Positions 9,276 to 19,395 of a stretch of DNA of 42,977 nucleotides are shown here, in pieces. Source of the DNA: Pseudomonadota bacterium (lineage in GTDB: Bacteria; Pseudomonadota; Alphaproteobacteria; Micropepsales; Micropepsaceae); NCBI GenBank assembly GCA_021804785.1, contig JAJZGY010000015.1, forward strand, positions 1-42,977. Reading direction: 5' to 3'. Both the position numbers and the translations under genes were made by a program. The notes under the pieces are model-generated. The model searched no databases, was not told where the DNA came from, and saw only the letters and a list, made by a program, of their open reading frames with translations. How positions within the stretch are numbered: the first letter of the stretch is position 1; every line of letters begins with the position of its first letter.

Positions 9276-11807
9276 ATGGCGCGCTACAACGCCAAGGATT
9301 CGGAAATACGCTGGCAGGCGGCCTGGGAGGCCGCCGATGTGTTTTCTGCCGGCCGTGCGCCAGACGCGCCCAAATATTACGTGCTCGAGATGTTTCCCTA
9401 TCCTTCGGGACGGATTCACATGGGCCATGTACGCAATTATACCATGGGAGATGTCATTGCCCGGTTCCGGCGGGCCCAGGGCTATGACGTGCTTCATCCC
9501 ATGGGCTGGGATGCCTTCGGCCTGCCGGCAGAAAATGCCGCCCGGGAAAAGGGTGTAAATCCGCGCGACTGGACCTACCAGAACATTGCCGCGATGAAGG
9601 CGCAGCTCAAGCAGATGGGGCTCTCCATCGATTGGACCCGCGAATTTGCCACCTGTGACCCTGCCTATTACAGGCACCAGCAGGAGCTTTTTCTCGATCT
9701 TTATGAGGCCGGGCTCGTCTATCGCGCCGAGGCCGATGTGAACTGGGATCCGGTCGACGGCACCGTGCTGGCCAATGAGCAGGTGATCGACGGGCGCGGC
9801 TGGCGTTCGGGGGCCCTCGTCGAGCGCAAGAAGCTGAGCCAATGGTTCTTTCGCATTACCGAATTTGCCGAGGAGCTCTTGCAAGGGCTCGATGAGCTGG
9901 AACGCTGGCCCGAAAAGGTGCGGGTGATGCAGCGCAACTGGATCGGTCGCTCGGCCGGTCTCAAGTTTCACTTTGCACTGGTGGGCGGTGGGCAGATCGA
10001 AGTGTTCTCGACACGTCCCGACACGCTCTTTGGCGCAAGTTTCGTGGCCCTGTCGCCCGAGCATCCCTTGAGCGCCCAACTGGCGCTCAAGGACCTAGCA
10101 CTGGCAGAATTCATCGCCGAGTGCCGGCGGCTTGGTACGGCAGAGGAGGCCATCGAAACCGCTGAAAAGCGGGGTTTCGACACCGGATTGAAGGTCGTCC
10201 ACCCCCTTGATCCCAGCTGGACACTGCCGGTCTATGTCGCCAATTTCGTGCTCATGGGCTATGGCACCGGTGCGATTTTTGGCTGCCCCGCCCATGATCA
10301 GAGAGATCTGGATTTCGCGCGCAAATATGGCCTGCCCGTGGTGCCCGTGGTCGCCCCTGACGGACGAGAAACGTTCGAGATTGGCGATGAGGCTTATGTT
10401 GGTCCTGGCAGGCTGATCAATTCGCGGTTTCTCGATGGTCTTGAGGTCGAGACCGCCAAGGACAAGGTTGCCAGCCTCATCGAGGGTGCGGGGCAGGGCG
10501 AACGCACGGTCAATTACCGCCTGCGCGACTGGCTGGTGTCACGGCAACGGCCCTGGGGTTGCCCCATCCCGATGATCAAATGCCCCAGCTGCGGGATCGT
10601 GCCGGAAAAGCGCGAGAACCTGCCGGTGCGCCTGCCCGAGGAGCTGACCTTCAAGGGGGCAGGAAATCCCCTGGACAGCGATGTGGCCTTCAAGACAGCG
10701 CTCTGTCCCAAATGCGGCGGTCGCGCAGAACGGGAGACCGACACCTGCGACACCTTCGTGGATTCGAGCTGGTATTTCGCACGTTTCGCTGATGTTGCGG
10801 CGACGACGCCCCTGAATAGCGCCGCGGTCGCGCGCTGGCTGCCGGTGGACCAGTATATTGGCGGTATTGAACACGCGATCCTGCACCTGCTCTATTCGCG
10901 CTTCTTCACCCGGGCCCTGCGCCAATGCGGCCACATTCATCTCAGTGAGCCTTTTGCCGGATTATTTACCCAGGGAATGGTCTGCCACGAAACCTATCGC
11001 ACCCATGATGGTGCCTGGGTTGAGCCGGTCGATGTCGAAAAGCGCGATGGCAAGGCGTTCCGCAAAGGCAGCACGCAGGAGCTTGCGATCGGCCCATCGG
11101 AAAAGATGAGCAAGTCCAAGAAGAATGTGATCGCCCCGGAAGTCATCATCGACCTCTTTGGTGCCGATACCATTCGTTGGTTCATGCTGTCCGATACGCC
11201 GCCCGAGCGTGACATTGAATGGACCGAAGAGGGAGCCGAGGGTTGCTGGCGCTTTGTCCAGCGCATCTGGCGACTGGTCAGCGAGGGCGGATCCGATGGC
11301 GAGGCCTCCGCTCCGCGCGAGGAGACGGAAGCAGATCGGGCGCTCGCCCGCGCCAGCCATCGCGCCATTGCCGCTGTCACTGAGGATCTCGAGGCCCTGC
11401 GTTTCAATCGCGCCGTAGCCCAGATCTACACTCTGGCTAACGAGATCTCTGGCAGCAAGGCCGGGGGTGTGGTGCGCCGGTGGGCGCTGGAAACTTTGGT
11501 TCTGCTGATCGGACCGATGATGCCCCATCTCGCCGAAGAGTGCTGGCGGTATCTGGGCCGGACGGGGCTTGTGGCCGAAACACCCTGGCCCAAGGCAGAT
11601 CCCGAGTTGCTCCGCGCGAGGGAGGTTACGCTTGCCGTTCAGGTTAATGGCAAGCTGCGTGGCACGCTTGAACTTGCCAAGGGCACAGCAAAGGACGAGG
11701 CTGAGAGGGCGGCACTTTCTCTGGACGCGGTGCAGCGCGCCCTTGAGGGCAAAGTGCCCAAACGGGTCATCGTCGTCCCGGATCGCATCGTCAATATTGT
11801 CGTATGA
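9276..11807 (+). CDS. leuS: leucyl-tRNA synthetase
   Basis: 843 residues, normal for a bacterial class I LeuRS, charging tRNA-Leu in the cytoplasm. Visible: the HIGH-type motif HMGH at 48-51 within [11 protein letters not shown], the CP1 editing domain (~220-420, with the TRPDT stretch and a [15 protein letters not shown] segment), a zinc-finger-like CPxC...CPKCG part (~435-480), KMSKS at 610-614, the anticodon-binding domain and the C-terminal VQVNGKLRG domain. All hallmarks are intact. Its stop overlaps the lptE start by four bases (ATGA), and lptE in turn overlaps holA, so the three are translated together. A stem-loop lies just before the start codon. Confidence 0.98.
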   Translation: MARYNAKDSEIRWQAAWEAADVFSAGRAPDAPKYYVLEMFPYPSGRIHMGHVRNYTMGDVIARFRRAQGYDVLHPMGWDAFGLPAENAAREKGVNPRDWTYQNIAAMKAQLKQMGLSIDWTREFATCDPAYYRHQQELFLDLYEAGLVYRAEADVNWDPVDGTVLANEQVIDGRGWRSGALVERKKLSQWFFRITEFAEELLQGLDELERWPEKVRVMQRNWIGRSAGLKFHFALVGGGQIEVFSTRPDTLFGASFVALSPEHPLSAQLALKDLALAEFIAECRRLGTAEEAIETAEKRGFDTGLKVVHPLDPSWTLPVYVANFVLMGYGTGAIFGCPAHDQRDLDFARKYGLPVVPVVAPDGRETFEIGDEAYVGPGRLINSRFLDGLEVETAKDKVASLIEGAGQGERTVNYRLRDWLVSRQRPWGCPIPMIKCPSCGIVPEKRENLPVRLPEELTFKGAGNPLDSDVAFKTALCPKCGGRAERETDTCDTFVDSSWYFARFADVAATTPLNSAAVARWLPVDQYIGGIEHAILHLLYSRFFTRALRQCGHIHLSEPFAGLFTQGMVCHETYRTHDGAWVEPVDVEKRDGKAFRKGSTQELAIGPSEKMSKSKKNVIAPEVIIDLFGADTIRWFMLSDTPPERDIEWTEEGAEGCWRFVQRIWRLVSEGGSDGEASAPREETEADRALARASHRAIAAVTEDLEALRFNRAVAQIYTLANEISGSKAGGVVRRWALETLVLLIGPMMPHLAEECWRYLGRTGLVAETPWPKADPELLRAREVTLAVQVNGKLRGTLELAKGTAKDEAERAALSLDAVQRALEGKVPKRVIVVPDRIVNIVV

Positions 11808-12325
11808 TAAAGCGATTGACCGTACTGGTCCTGGCGCTCGGACTGAGCGGATGTGGCTTTCGTCCGCTTTATGGCCGCTATGGCGCTGATCCTCGTGCTG
11901 CTTCCGTTTTTGCTTCGATCTATATTCCGCCGATCGCCTCCGATGAGGCGGGATATAAGCTGCGCAACACCCTGATGGACCTGATCAGTTCCCGACCGTC
12001 CTCGGCGGGAGCACGCTATCGCCTGGCGATCACCTTGGCGCAGTCGCGCCAGGGCATTGCGATCGAACCCAATGCCACAATAACCCGGTATAATTATCAG
12101 CTGAATGCCAGTTACACGCTTTTCGACCTGGCCCATGACAGGATCGTTACCAGTGGAAACGAAGAGGCGCTCTCCGCCTACAATGTGCCACCTTCATCCG
12201 CGACCTCCCTTTACTCGACCTTGATGGCGCGTCGTGATGCGCAGCGTCGGGCAGCAGAGGATGTCGCCCAGCGCATCCGCATGGATCTGGCTGTCTTCTT
12301 TGCCGAGCACCGGTCCAGCTCATGA
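11804..12325 (+). CDS. lptE: LPS-assembly lipoprotein LptE
   Basis: 173 residues. A lipoprotein signal ends in LSGC (Cys17), followed by the FRPLYG sequence typical of LptE in Alphaproteobacteria. LptE plugs the LptD barrel in the outer membrane and is needed for LPS export. The position between leuS and holA is the classical one. The start overlaps the leuS stop and the stop overlaps the holA start, each by four bases. Sequence conservation in this family is low, so the call rests on lipobox, length and position together. Confidence 0.92.
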   Translation: MIKRLTVLVLALGLSGCGFRPLYGRYGADPRAASVFASIYIPPIASDEAGYKLRNTLMDLISSRPSSAGARYRLAITLAQSRQGIAIEPNATITRYNYQLNASYTLFDLAHDRIVTSGNEEALSAYNVPPSSATSLYSTLMARRDAQRRAAEDVAQRIRMDLAVFFAEHRSSS

Positions 12326-13344
12326 TCGTCAAGCACAGCGAGGGCGATCGCTTTTCCTCAAAGCCTCCTGCCGGTGTTATCGCGGCCCTGGTTTTCGGAC
12401 CGGACAGCGGACTGGTGCGTGAGCGCGCCGAGCGATTGGCGCGCAGCGTGGTGGCGGATTTGAACGATGCCTTTCTCGTCAGCGAACTTGATGAGGCGAT
12501 CCTCTCTGCCGATCCGGCCCGCCTCGCCGACGAAGCGGCGGCGATTTCCATGTTGGGTGGTCGACGCGTGGTACGCGTGCGTGGCGCGGGCAATGGTCTT
12601 GCCAATCTCTTTGCGGGGTTTCTGGCCGCACCGAGCGGCGACGCGTTGATTGTGGTCGAAGCCGGTGATCTGTCCCGGACCTCAGCACTGCGCAAGCTCT
12701 TTGAGGAGGCAGTCAATGCCGCGGCTCTTGGCTGCTATGCTGATAGCGCGCGCGATTTGGCGCAGCTGGTGCGCGATGTGATGAAGGAGCATGGGCTCGC
12801 CATTACGGCGGAGGGCGTTGAAGAGGCCGTAGCGCGGCTTGGTTCGGACCGGGGCGTAAGTCGGCGAGAACTCGAAAAACTGGCACTTTACGCGCGTGAT
12901 GCCGGCAAGGTTGCAGCCACCGACGTACGTGCCATCATGGGCGATGAAGCCGAAGCCAGGGCTGAGGAAGTTTGCGACGCGGCCGGCGAAGGCAATTTGC
13001 CACAGCTTGATTTGGCGCTGTCCCGTCTTTGGGCTGACGATATCTCGCCCGTCGCCGTGGTACGCATTGCACTGTCGCACTTTCAGCGCCTGGCTCAGAC
13101 CCGTACCCTGGTAGAGCGTGGAGAAGCGGTAGAGGGCGTACTGAGGAAGCTGCGTCCGCCTCTGCATTTTTCGCGGCAGGGGAGCTTTCGTGCGCAGCTC
13201 AGTCGCTGGAATGTGTCACGACTGCAACGTGCACTCGAACTGCTCTTCGAAACCGAGGAACTGTGCAAGACCACGGCAATACCCAGCGAGGCCGCCTGCG
13301 GGCGGGCACTGTTCAATATCGCGTCGCTGGCAAGGATGCGCTGA
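12322..13344 (+). CDS. holA: DNA polymerase III subunit delta
   Basis: 340 residues, the usual length for the delta subunit that opens the beta clamp in the clamp-loader complex. Features: the opening segment [21 protein letters not shown], the [18 protein letters not shown] stretch and the C-terminal segment [12 protein letters not shown], all in the expected order. As expected for delta, there is no complete Walker A motif. It overlaps lptE by four bases; hisF starts two bases after its stop, so it belongs to the leuS-lptE-holA unit with read-through into hisF. Confidence 0.93.
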   Translation: MIVKHSEGDRFSSKPPAGVIAALVFGPDSGLVRERAERLARSVVADLNDAFLVSELDEAILSADPARLADEAAAISMLGGRRVVRVRGAGNGLANLFAGFLAAPSGDALIVVEAGDLSRTSALRKLFEEAVNAAALGCYADSARDLAQLVRDVMKEHGLAITAEGVEEAVARLGSDRGVSRRELEKLALYARDAGKVAATDVRAIMGDEAEARAEEVCDAAGEGNLPQLDLALSRLWADDISPVAVVRIALSHFQRLAQTRTLVERGEAVEGVLRKLRPPLHFSRQGSFRAQLSRWNVSRLQRALELLFETEELCKTTAIPSEAACGRALFNIASLARMR

Positions 13345-13345
13345 G

Positions 13346-14107
13346 ATGCTGACCATTCGCATCATACCCTGTCTTGATGTCAAGGACGGCCGGGTGGTTA
13401 AAGGCGTCAATTTTGTCAATCTGCGTGATGCCGGCGATCCGGTAGAACAGGCAATCCTCTACGATGCGGCAGGCGCCGATGAACTGTGCTTTTTGGATAT
13501 CACCGCCAGTCATGAAAAACGTGGCATTCTGCTCGAGGTCGTGCAACGCACCGCCGAGGCCTGCTTCATGCCTTTGACGGTTGGTGGAGGTATCCGGACG
13601 CTTGAGGATATCCGTGCTCTCCTGCTGGCGGGCGCAGACAAGGTTTCGATCAACACGGAAGCTGTGCGGCGGCCGGAATTTGTTCGTGATGCCGCAGAGA
13701 AGTTTGGCAGTCAGTGCATCGTAGCGGCAATTGACGCCAAGGAAGTGCGCCCGGGCAGGTTCGAAGTCTTCACCCATGGCGGCCGCACGCCAACCGGTCT
13801 CGATGCGCTTGCCCACGCGCAGCGTCTTGCGTCCTTTGGGGCCGGCGAAATCCTGCTGACCTCGATGGATCGCGACGGCACGCGCAGTGGCTATAATCTG
13901 GCCCTGACCCGCGCGCTCGCCGACGGCGTCGAGGTTCCGGTGATCGCCAGCGGCGGGGTCGGCACAGTTGCCGATCTTGTTGCCGGAGTGGTCGAGGGCC
14001 ACGCCAGTGCGGTTCTCGCGGCCTCGATTTTCCATTATGGCGAGGTCAGCATTGCCGAGGCCCGGGCGGCGCTGAATGCGGCCGGCCTTCCCGTGCGCAA
14101 GATCTGA
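13346..14107 (+). CDS. hisF: imidazole glycerol phosphate synthase cyclase subunit
   Basis: 253 residues, exactly the family size, from the ATG at 13346 (the frame stays open further back inside holA, but [12 protein letters not shown] is the conserved N-terminus). HisF is a TIM barrel that turns PRFAR plus ammonia from HisH into imidazole glycerol phosphate and AICAR. Catalytic Asp11 is present in [13 protein letters not shown], and the second catalytic aspartate in [15 protein letters not shown]; phosphate-binding ASGGVG is intact. HisH and HisA are not in the window, so the histidine genes are split in this genome. The following CHAD gene is 41 bases away. Confidence 0.97.
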   Translation: MLTIRIIPCLDVKDGRVVKGVNFVNLRDAGDPVEQAILYDAAGADELCFLDITASHEKRGILLEVVQRTAEACFMPLTVGGGIRTLEDIRALLLAGADKVSINTEAVRRPEFVRDAAEKFGSQCIVAAIDAKEVRPGRFEVFTHGGRTPTGLDALAHAQRLASFGAGEILLTSMDRDGTRSGYNLALTRALADGVEVPVIASGGVGTVADLVAGVVEGHASAVLAASIFHYGEVSIAEARAALNAAGLPVRKI

Positions 14108-14148
14108 GCGCAAGGAGTCTTGCTGCCAAAAGCGATCCGTGGGAGTTG

Positions 14149-15276
14149 ATGATCTGGAAGGCCACGAGACGGGGGCTGAGCGTGGAGCCGGGCACCATGC
14201 CCAAGGAAGAGCAGTACGAACTGCGTTTTGGCGAAGCCTTGGAGCGCCGACGCGGTCCGCGGCGTGGCGCCAGCCTGGGACGCCGGCAGCCCCGTGAGGA
14301 CGGGGATGTTTCAAGGGCGCAGACCCGACAGCTGGCCCGCAAGGCCGGGATCTGGGTGCTGCCCGGTGAGGCCACGGCAGGCGAGGCCTTTCTGCGCATC
14401 CTTGAGCATTGTCGCAGCCACATCCTCGCCAATCTGCCGGCGGTGTTGCAGAGCCATGAAGTTGAAGGCGTGCATCAGTTGCGGGTGGCCCTGCGCCGTT
14501 TGCGCGTGGCGCTTCTCGCTTTTGGTGCAGACTTTCGTACCCCTGAACTCGATGCCTTACGCCTGCGCGCAAAAGTGCTGGCTGCGGGGCTGGGGCCGGC
14601 CCGAGACATGGATGTTTTCCTCGACGAACTCATGGCGCCGGCGCAGGCTGATGCCGGTCTGCCAGAGGCGTTTGCGCTGTTGCGGGCGCGCGCCGCGGCG
14701 CGCCGCGAAGCGGCCTGGCAGAGCGCCGTGGCCACCGCGTCCAGTCTTGCCTTTCACAGCTTCGTCCATGACCTGACCCAGGCTATCAGTCATCGCGCGT
14801 GGTATGCGCAGGGCGCCGACGAGGACCGGCTCTCGCGCTTTGACCAGCCAGTTCGTCTGCTTGCTGATCGCCAGCTTGCGCACTATTTCCGCAAGGCCAA
14901 GAAAAGGGCGCGCAAATTGCAGAACCTCAACGAAGCGGAACGCCATCAACTGCGCATTGCTCTCAAGAAGCTGCGTTACACCCTCGAATTCTTTTCCTCC
15001 CTCTATGACCCGAAGATGGTTAAGCCCTTCGTCCGCAGATTGTCGCTGATGCAGGATGTGCTTGGCAGCCTGCAGGATCTGGCGGTTGCGCGACGTATTC
15101 TGAACGATCTCGTCGAGGCTGCGTCAGAGCAGCAGGCGCCTGATCAGGGCGCGTTGCGATTTGCCGCGGGCACCGTTTATGGCTGGCATCTGGAACGGGC
15201 CAATGCGGCCCGGAGTGAAGCCAAGCTGCGCTGGAAACGTCTGGCGAAGACAGAGCCGTTTTGGAGCCCATCGTAA
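14149..15276 (+). CDS. CHAD domain protein
   Basis: 375 residues from the ATG at 14149; a TTG directly before it and an ATG at 14197 are other possible starts. Residues ~75-360 form a CHAD domain: a helical repeat with basic and histidine-rich helices, seen in VHQLRVALRRLRVAL, the second repeat HQLRIALKKLRYTLEFFSSLY, and KKRARKLQNL. CHAD domains bind polyphosphate through these conserved His/Arg/Lys residues. The usual N-terminal CYTH triphosphatase domain is missing; instead there are ~70 residues rich in arginine. The stop overlaps the thioesterase start by one base (TAATG), so the two are coupled. Confidence 0.88.
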   Translation: MIWKATRRGLSVEPGTMPKEEQYELRFGEALERRRGPRRGASLGRRQPREDGDVSRAQTRQLARKAGIWVLPGEATAGEAFLRILEHCRSHILANLPAVLQSHEVEGVHQLRVALRRLRVALLAFGADFRTPELDALRLRAKVLAAGLGPARDMDVFLDELMAPAQADAGLPEAFALLRARAAARREAAWQSAVATASSLAFHSFVHDLTQAISHRAWYAQGADEDRLSRFDQPVRLLADRQLAHYFRKAKKRARKLQNLNEAERHQLRIALKKLRYTLEFFSSLYDPKMVKPFVRRLSLMQDVLGSLQDLAVARRILNDLVEAASEQQAPDQGALRFAAGTVYGWHLERANAARSEAKLRWKRLAKTEPFWSPS

Positions 15277-15734
15277 TGCGTCGGACTGTCGATCCTGCAT
15301 ATAAGGATCAGTATCCTGCCAATATTCAGGCGATTCTCAAACGGGCGGCGCCCTGTGCAGTCTGGCTCGGCCAGGAGCTTCTCGAAATCGATGCCGAGAC
15401 CGGCTGGTGCCGCATCGCCTATAACCTCGGTGAGCCTCAGTTCAACCGCTTTGGTGCGGTTCATGGCGGCGCGATTGCCTGTGTCATGGACGATGTGCTG
15501 TCGGTTGCGGCGGGACTTGTACTTTCCTGGGGCGAGATTGCCCCGACGCTTGAGATGAAGGTGAGCTATCTCAATCAGGCAGGCGCAGGCCGCCATATTG
15601 GCGAGGCCTCCGTCCGCAAGCGTGGACGGCAAATCAGCTTCCTTGAGGCGAGCCTGATGCGCGAGGACGGCAGGATTGTCGCAACAGCCTCTGGCACCAT
15701 CATGATCTCGGTCCTCAAACGGCCGCAGGCCTAA
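15276..15734 (+). CDS. PaaI-family hotdog thioesterase
   Basis: 152 residues from the ATG at 15276, with GGAG nine bases upstream; a TTG 15 bases earlier is also in frame. The hotdog core shows FGAVHGGAIACVMDDVLSVA, the pattern of PaaI/YbgC-like acyl-CoA thioesterases, with the helix that carries the catalytic Asp/Glu, followed by the TLEMKVSYLNQAGAG strand. The family hydrolyses acyl- or aryl-CoA thioesters in the cytoplasm. The substrate is unknown. It is coupled to the CHAD gene by a one-base overlap and faces the convergent HemY-like gene 46 bases further on. Confidence 0.88.
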   Translation: MRRTVDPAYKDQYPANIQAILKRAAPCAVWLGQELLEIDAETGWCRIAYNLGEPQFNRFGAVHGGAIACVMDDVLSVAAGLVLSWGEIAPTLEMKVSYLNQAGAGRHIGEASVRKRGRQISFLEASLMREDGRIVATASGTIMISVLKRPQA

Positions 15735-15780
15735 GGCCAGTCGCTCACGAGGGGGATGGATGACGGCTTGTCACCTCATC

Positions 15781-17235
15781 TCACACCGTGCTGTCGGGCC
15801 CCGGATCATCGGGCCCCGGATCATCGGGCCCCGGATCATCGGGCCCTGGATCATCGGGCCCTGGATCATCGGGAACAGGCAGAGCCGTGGCAGAGGGTGA
15901 GGCAAGTGTGCCCGCATCGGTCTTTGTCGGCATCTGCTCCTGAGGGGCTGGGTGCGTTGGTGCGATCCAAAGAAGCGTGTCAAAGCCTTTGCATCGTCCG
16001 CATAACGCCTGCCAGTGCGGCGAGCTCCATCCACAGCGCGAGCAGCGGAAGTCGCCGTCACGCGGCGCTTGGGCCGCACGCAGCAACCAGTCATGGGCGG
16101 CGACATGGTCTTGGTGCTGACGCTCTTCGATCTCGGCGAAGAGGATGCAGATGCGCGTGCTGATTTCGTCATGCGCCCACGGTGCCAAGACGCGCCGGGC
16201 CTCGGACCAGCGGCTCATGGCGATATGCTGCTGGGCCTCGAGCACACAACTTTCGAAGTGCTCGGGACGGACGCGGGCCAGAGTTAGGAGGCGGGCACTG
16301 CGTTGCGGTGTGGTCTCGCGCGGAAACATGGCGCCATAGGTGGTGGCAAGCTCGGGGTGGGGCGCCACAGACCAGGCCCTTTCGATCACCTCCTGAGCGC
16401 GCCTGTCTTTGCTGTTATAGATGAGCCATCTGGCGGCGAGGATGGCGCCAGGCAGTAGACCGGGTTCAATATCCAGTGCTTCCAGGGCCAGATCGAGCGC
16501 CCGCTTTGGTGCTGCGGCCTCAGCCTCAAGCGCTTGAACCGCAAGGAGCACCGCGCGCCTGCGTCTGAGAACATCAGCGGCCAGAAGTCTGGTCTTGCCC
16601 GCATCATCAAGCAACGCCATCGCCTCATTCCATTCGCCACGTGCAGTGCGCAAGTCGAACAGTGCCTGAACCGGCCATGTGGCGCGCGGCTTCAGAGCAT
16701 AGGCACGTAGGCCAAGCTCAAGGGCTCGTTCGCTCTCACCCCGCGTCAACGCCGAGTGGAAAAGCCCTTTGAGGCCCAGATACTCCGTATGGGCATGGTT
16801 CAGCATCGCCTCATAGGCGGCGGCTTCCGCCTGCGTGTCGGCAGCAAGGCTGGCGGCTTGTGCCGCCAGGAGCAGGCCAAGAGGCGAGGCCGACAATGTC
16901 GGACTAATGCGGTTGCGCCAGTGCTGGACGTCCTTGAGCTCACCTGTGGCGGCGGCCACAAGGCCCTGGGACAGCGCGCCTTCGCCGCGGCGCAGGCGTC
17001 GCAGCTGCCACCATTGTCCGAGCGCTTGGGGGGCACCCAGAACGAGGCCGAGGATGCGGCCAAGAACGATCACCAGGAGGGCAAAAAGGGTGGTCACCGC
17101 GACAAACAGGCCGGCCGGCATGTGGATCTGCCAGTTGCCGATTTCCAGTTCGAGATGACCTTTCAGAGTGGCAAGCCAGACCGCAGCAAACGCAGCGATC
17201 ACCGCCATGGCAAAAAAGCCAAGCACACGTCTCAT
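15781..17235 (-). CDS. HemY-like TPR membrane protein with zinc-ribbon and Pro/Asp repeat tail
   Basis: 484 residues. Two membrane helices at the N-terminus (~7-25 and ~42-64), then a long helical region of TPR-like repeats (~80-390), a CxxC...CxxC ribbon (CSRCGWSSPHWQALCGRC, ~400-418), and a low-complexity end made of repeated PDDPG units. This is the HemY_N/TPR protein encoded at the end of haem operons; it is not protoporphyrinogen oxidase, which shares the name. Its role in haem synthesis is unproven. The start overlaps the stop of the mitofilin-like gene (ATGA), placing it last in the hemC operon. The C-terminal repeat is coded by a perfect 15-bp tandem array and may vary in length between strains. 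Confidence 0.85.
   Translation of the reverse strand: MRRVLGFFAMAVIAAFAAVWLATLKGHLELEIGNWQIHMPAGLFVAVTTLFALLVIVLGRILGLVLGAPQALGQWWQLRRLRRGEGALSQGLVAAATGELKDVQHWRNRISPTLSASPLGLLLAAQAASLAADTQAEAAAYEAMLNHAHTEYLGLKGLFHSALTRGESERALELGLRAYALKPRATWPVQALFDLRTARGEWNEAMALLDDAGKTRLLAADVLRRRRAVLLAVQALEAEAAAPKRALDLALEALDIEPGLLPGAILAARWLIYNSKDRRAQEVIERAWSVAPHPELATTYGAMFPRETTPQRSARLLTLARVRPEHFESCVLEAQQHIAMSRWSEARRVLAPWAHDEISTRICILFAEIEERQHQDHVAAHDWLLRAAQAPRDGDFRCSRCGWSSPHWQALCGRCKGFDTLLWIAPTHPAPQEQMPTKTDAGTLASPSATALPVPDDPGPDDPGPDDPGPDDPGPDDPGPDSTV
15796..15870 (-). repeat. five tandem copies of a 15-bp unit inside the HemY-like gene
   Basis: On the plus strand the unit GGGCCCCGGATCATC occurs three times (15796-15840) and the one-base variant GGGCCCTGGATCATC twice (15841-15870). 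It is in frame and codes for DDPGP-type pentapeptides on the minus strand, close to the stop codon. Copies cluster by variant, as expected from slippage. Confidence 0.97.
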
Positions 17236-18599
17236 CGTGCACCTGTGTTGGTGGGATCAGATTTTTGCGTACTCTGGGCAAGGATCATCGTGCTCAGGGT
17301 GCGGGTGGCGTCGTCGATGGCAAGGCGGGCCCTGGCAGCTGCGAGCCAGGACGAGGCGGCAGCCCTTGCCGGCCGGTCTAGTCCGGCGACATTGGCGACG
17401 GCCGTCGCCACATCACCATGGGCAAGGGCCTGCTGCGCACGGGAGAGATGGGCTTGCGTGGTATTGCCCGAGATGGGGGCGATGCGCCGCACCGAAACCA
17501 GATCGCCAAGCTCTGCCCAGGTCCGCGCAAACCAGTTCGGGGCATAGGCGATACGTTCGGCCTCAACAATGGTGTTGGCATTCTGATCGAGGCTTTGGGC
17601 CAGCTGTCCCACCGATGGTGCTCCCTGACGTGCATGACGGCTTAGCACGCTCAGGGCCGGTGATGGTGGCAGCAGCGTTGTGAGCACATGAAGCGCGCGG
17701 TCATAGGGCGCTCCACGCGCGCTGGTTTCTATCAGTTCGGCCAGCGTCAGCATTGCCGCAGCCTTTGTTAACACCTCTGCCGGGGTGTCGCGTTCAACGC
17801 GGGTAAGACGCTGTCCCAGTTGTGCGACGGCGCTCTTGGGCGCGAAAGACTCCAGCTGCTGCTGCAAATCAGCAGGCGGGGCATGTTTTTCGAGCGCTGC
17901 GACATGCGTTTGGAGGAGCGCAAGCTCTCCGTCAATGCTGTGCAGCGCGCCAGCGAAGTGTGCGAGGCTGCCTTGGGTTTTGGCGAGCTTGGCGCTCAGC
18001 CGTACGATTGTCATGGGGGAGGCGCGGTAGGCGCCTGACAGGTTGGGGCGACCCGTGCCGTTTGCTGGGCCCTCCGGATAGGGCGGATTGCTCAGCTGCT
18101 GATGGAGGGCGGCAAGCTCGGCGCTGTTTTTGGCGGTTGCCGACTTGAGAGCAGCGATGACATCGCTATCCGGCGGCGACCCGCTGTTCTGGGCTTTTTC
18201 GACCGCGCTGAGACGGGCTTCGTCAGCGTCGACGCGACTTTTGAGCGTATCAAGGCGCCGTTCGACGGCGGCGAAGCTTGCCGCGGCGGCCTGGGGGGCG
18301 CGTCCAGCGGCGAGCTGGCCGACTTGGCGTTCAAGGGCGCTGACGCGATCGGCCATGGCGGTCTCGTCTGCGCCGCTGCCAGTGATCCAGGGCCAGTAGA
18401 CAACGATGAGCGCGCCACCCACGGCTGCGAGAATGAGCAGAATGAGCCAGCCGAGCGCCGCTTCGGTGGCATCGACCAAAGGATGGCGGCGCCGCTCCGT
18501 CCCGCCTGTCCCGTCCGGCTTTTCCGGTTGGGGAATCGCGCTAAAGGCGGGCCGCGGCGCGGTCTCCTCGTCAGGCCGGTGCGGTTCTGCGTCCGTCAT
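17232..18599 (-). CDS. COG4223 mitofilin-like inner-membrane protein
   Basis: 455 residues from the ATG at 18599; an in-frame TTG 72 bases earlier lacks a ribosome site. The N-terminal ~60 residues are polar and proline-rich, then one membrane helix (~70-92, ALGWLILLILAAVGGALIVV), a long coiled coil (~105-290) and a C-terminal helical domain (~320-440) resembling the mitofilin signature region. Alphaproteobacterial homologues of Mic60 are encoded within haem operons and help shape or connect membranes. It sits between hemD and the HemY-like gene, which it overlaps by four bases. The coiled coil should face the periplasm if topology follows the family. Confidence 0.85.
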   Translation of the reverse strand: MTDAEPHRPDEETAPRPAFSAIPQPEKPDGTGGTERRRHPLVDATEAALGWLILLILAAVGGALIVVYWPWITGSGADETAMADRVSALERQVGQLAAGRAPQAAAASFAAVERRLDTLKSRVDADEARLSAVEKAQNSGSPPDSDVIAALKSATAKNSAELAALHQQLSNPPYPEGPANGTGRPNLSGAYRASPMTIVRLSAKLAKTQGSLAHFAGALHSIDGELALLQTHVAALEKHAPPADLQQQLESFAPKSAVAQLGQRLTRVERDTPAEVLTKAAAMLTLAELIETSARGAPYDRALHVLTTLLPPSPALSVLSRHARQGAPSVGQLAQSLDQNANTIVEAERIAYAPNWFARTWAELGDLVSVRRIAPISGNTTQAHLSRAQQALAHGDVATAVANVAGLDRPARAAASSWLAAARARLAIDDATRTLSTMILAQSTQKSDPTNTGAR

Positions 18600-18696
18600 C
18601 CCTTCCCACTTTTTAGCAGGCAACAAATCTATAGGGGCGGGGTTGGCCCGGAACAAGCTTGCCCACGCCAAGAGAGTGAGACTGGAACGGTCAAGG

Positions 18697-19395
18697 TCAG
18701 AGCAGAGCCATCATGCCGCCGTGGTCACTTTGAGGAGCGATGCGCCGCTCAGCAAAGGGCAAATGCGCGAGGCCTTGCGCCGCTTTTGCGCTGATGCAAA
18801 AGGCCTGAAGGCCTCTGCAGCGAGGGGCGAGGCCTGCCGCTGTGACAAGTCTGGCGAAAATCCGCGCGCTGCGCGGCGAATAAAACAGCGCACCATCGGC
18901 AGCACCGGCGGACAGGCTGTCCGCGGCGGCATGTGGCAAGGTGCCTACCGCCCGGGCCTCATAGAGAATTTCACGCCGCAGCTGATAGCCGTGATGGCTC
19001 AGCTCCAGCTCCAGCGTCCCGGCGCTCTGGGCGGGTGCGGCATGAAACAGAACGCTGGTGGCCGGCGGCAGCCGCTGCAGGATGTGCGGCACGAGCCCGT
19101 CGGCGCCACCATTACCGCTGTAGACCGTGGAGAAACCAGCTTCACGTGCCACCGCTGCGCTGTGAGGTCCCACCACAAAGAGCGGCAGGTCGCGGCTTTG
19201 GGTGCGCGCCGCGAGGGCCTCCACGGCATTGGCGCTGGTGGCGATGAGGGCACTGACCCCCGCCAAGGCCAGCCTGGGGCCGGGGAGCCTGTGGATCTCC
19301 AAGAGAGGTGCAAGTATGGCGCGGTGCCCGGCCTCCAATAGCGCCGCTTGCGTGCGCTCGCCATCGCTGCGCGGCCGGGTGACGATCAGCCGCAT
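18697..19395 (-). CDS. hemD: uroporphyrinogen-III synthase
   Basis: 232 residues, typical length. HemD closes and isomerises hydroxymethylbilane to uroporphyrinogen III. The N-terminus [19 protein letters not shown] is the family pattern (TRP near the start), followed by FVVGPHSAAVARE and the C-terminal FYSPRSARIF segment, where serine/tyrosine-bearing loops line the active site. The family is poorly conserved; operon position makes the call safe. Its start lies inside the end of hemC (10-base overlap), so translation is coupled. Confidence 0.93.
   Translation of the reverse strand: MRLIVTRPRSDGERTQAALLEAGHRAILAPLLEIHRLPGPRLALAGVSALIATSANAVEALAARTQSRDLPLFVVGPHSAAVAREAGFSTVYSGNGGADGLVPHILQRLPPATSVLFHAAPAQSAGTLELELSHHGYQLRREILYEARAVGTLPHAAADSLSAGAADGALFYSPRSARIFARLVTAAGLAPRCRGLQAFCISAKAAQGLAHLPFAERRIAPQSDHGGMMALL

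Noticed and set aside
7507-9276. 589-codon open frame on the minus strand
   Set aside because: It is antisense to the Baeyer-Villiger monooxygenase and the lipoprotein gene, has shadow-like composition (many His, Arg, Gln), and has no ribosome site or family motif.
13313-14572. 419-codon minus-strand frame
   Set aside because: Antisense to hisF and the start of the CHAD gene, both of which have clear motifs. Long antisense frames are common in GC-rich genomes.
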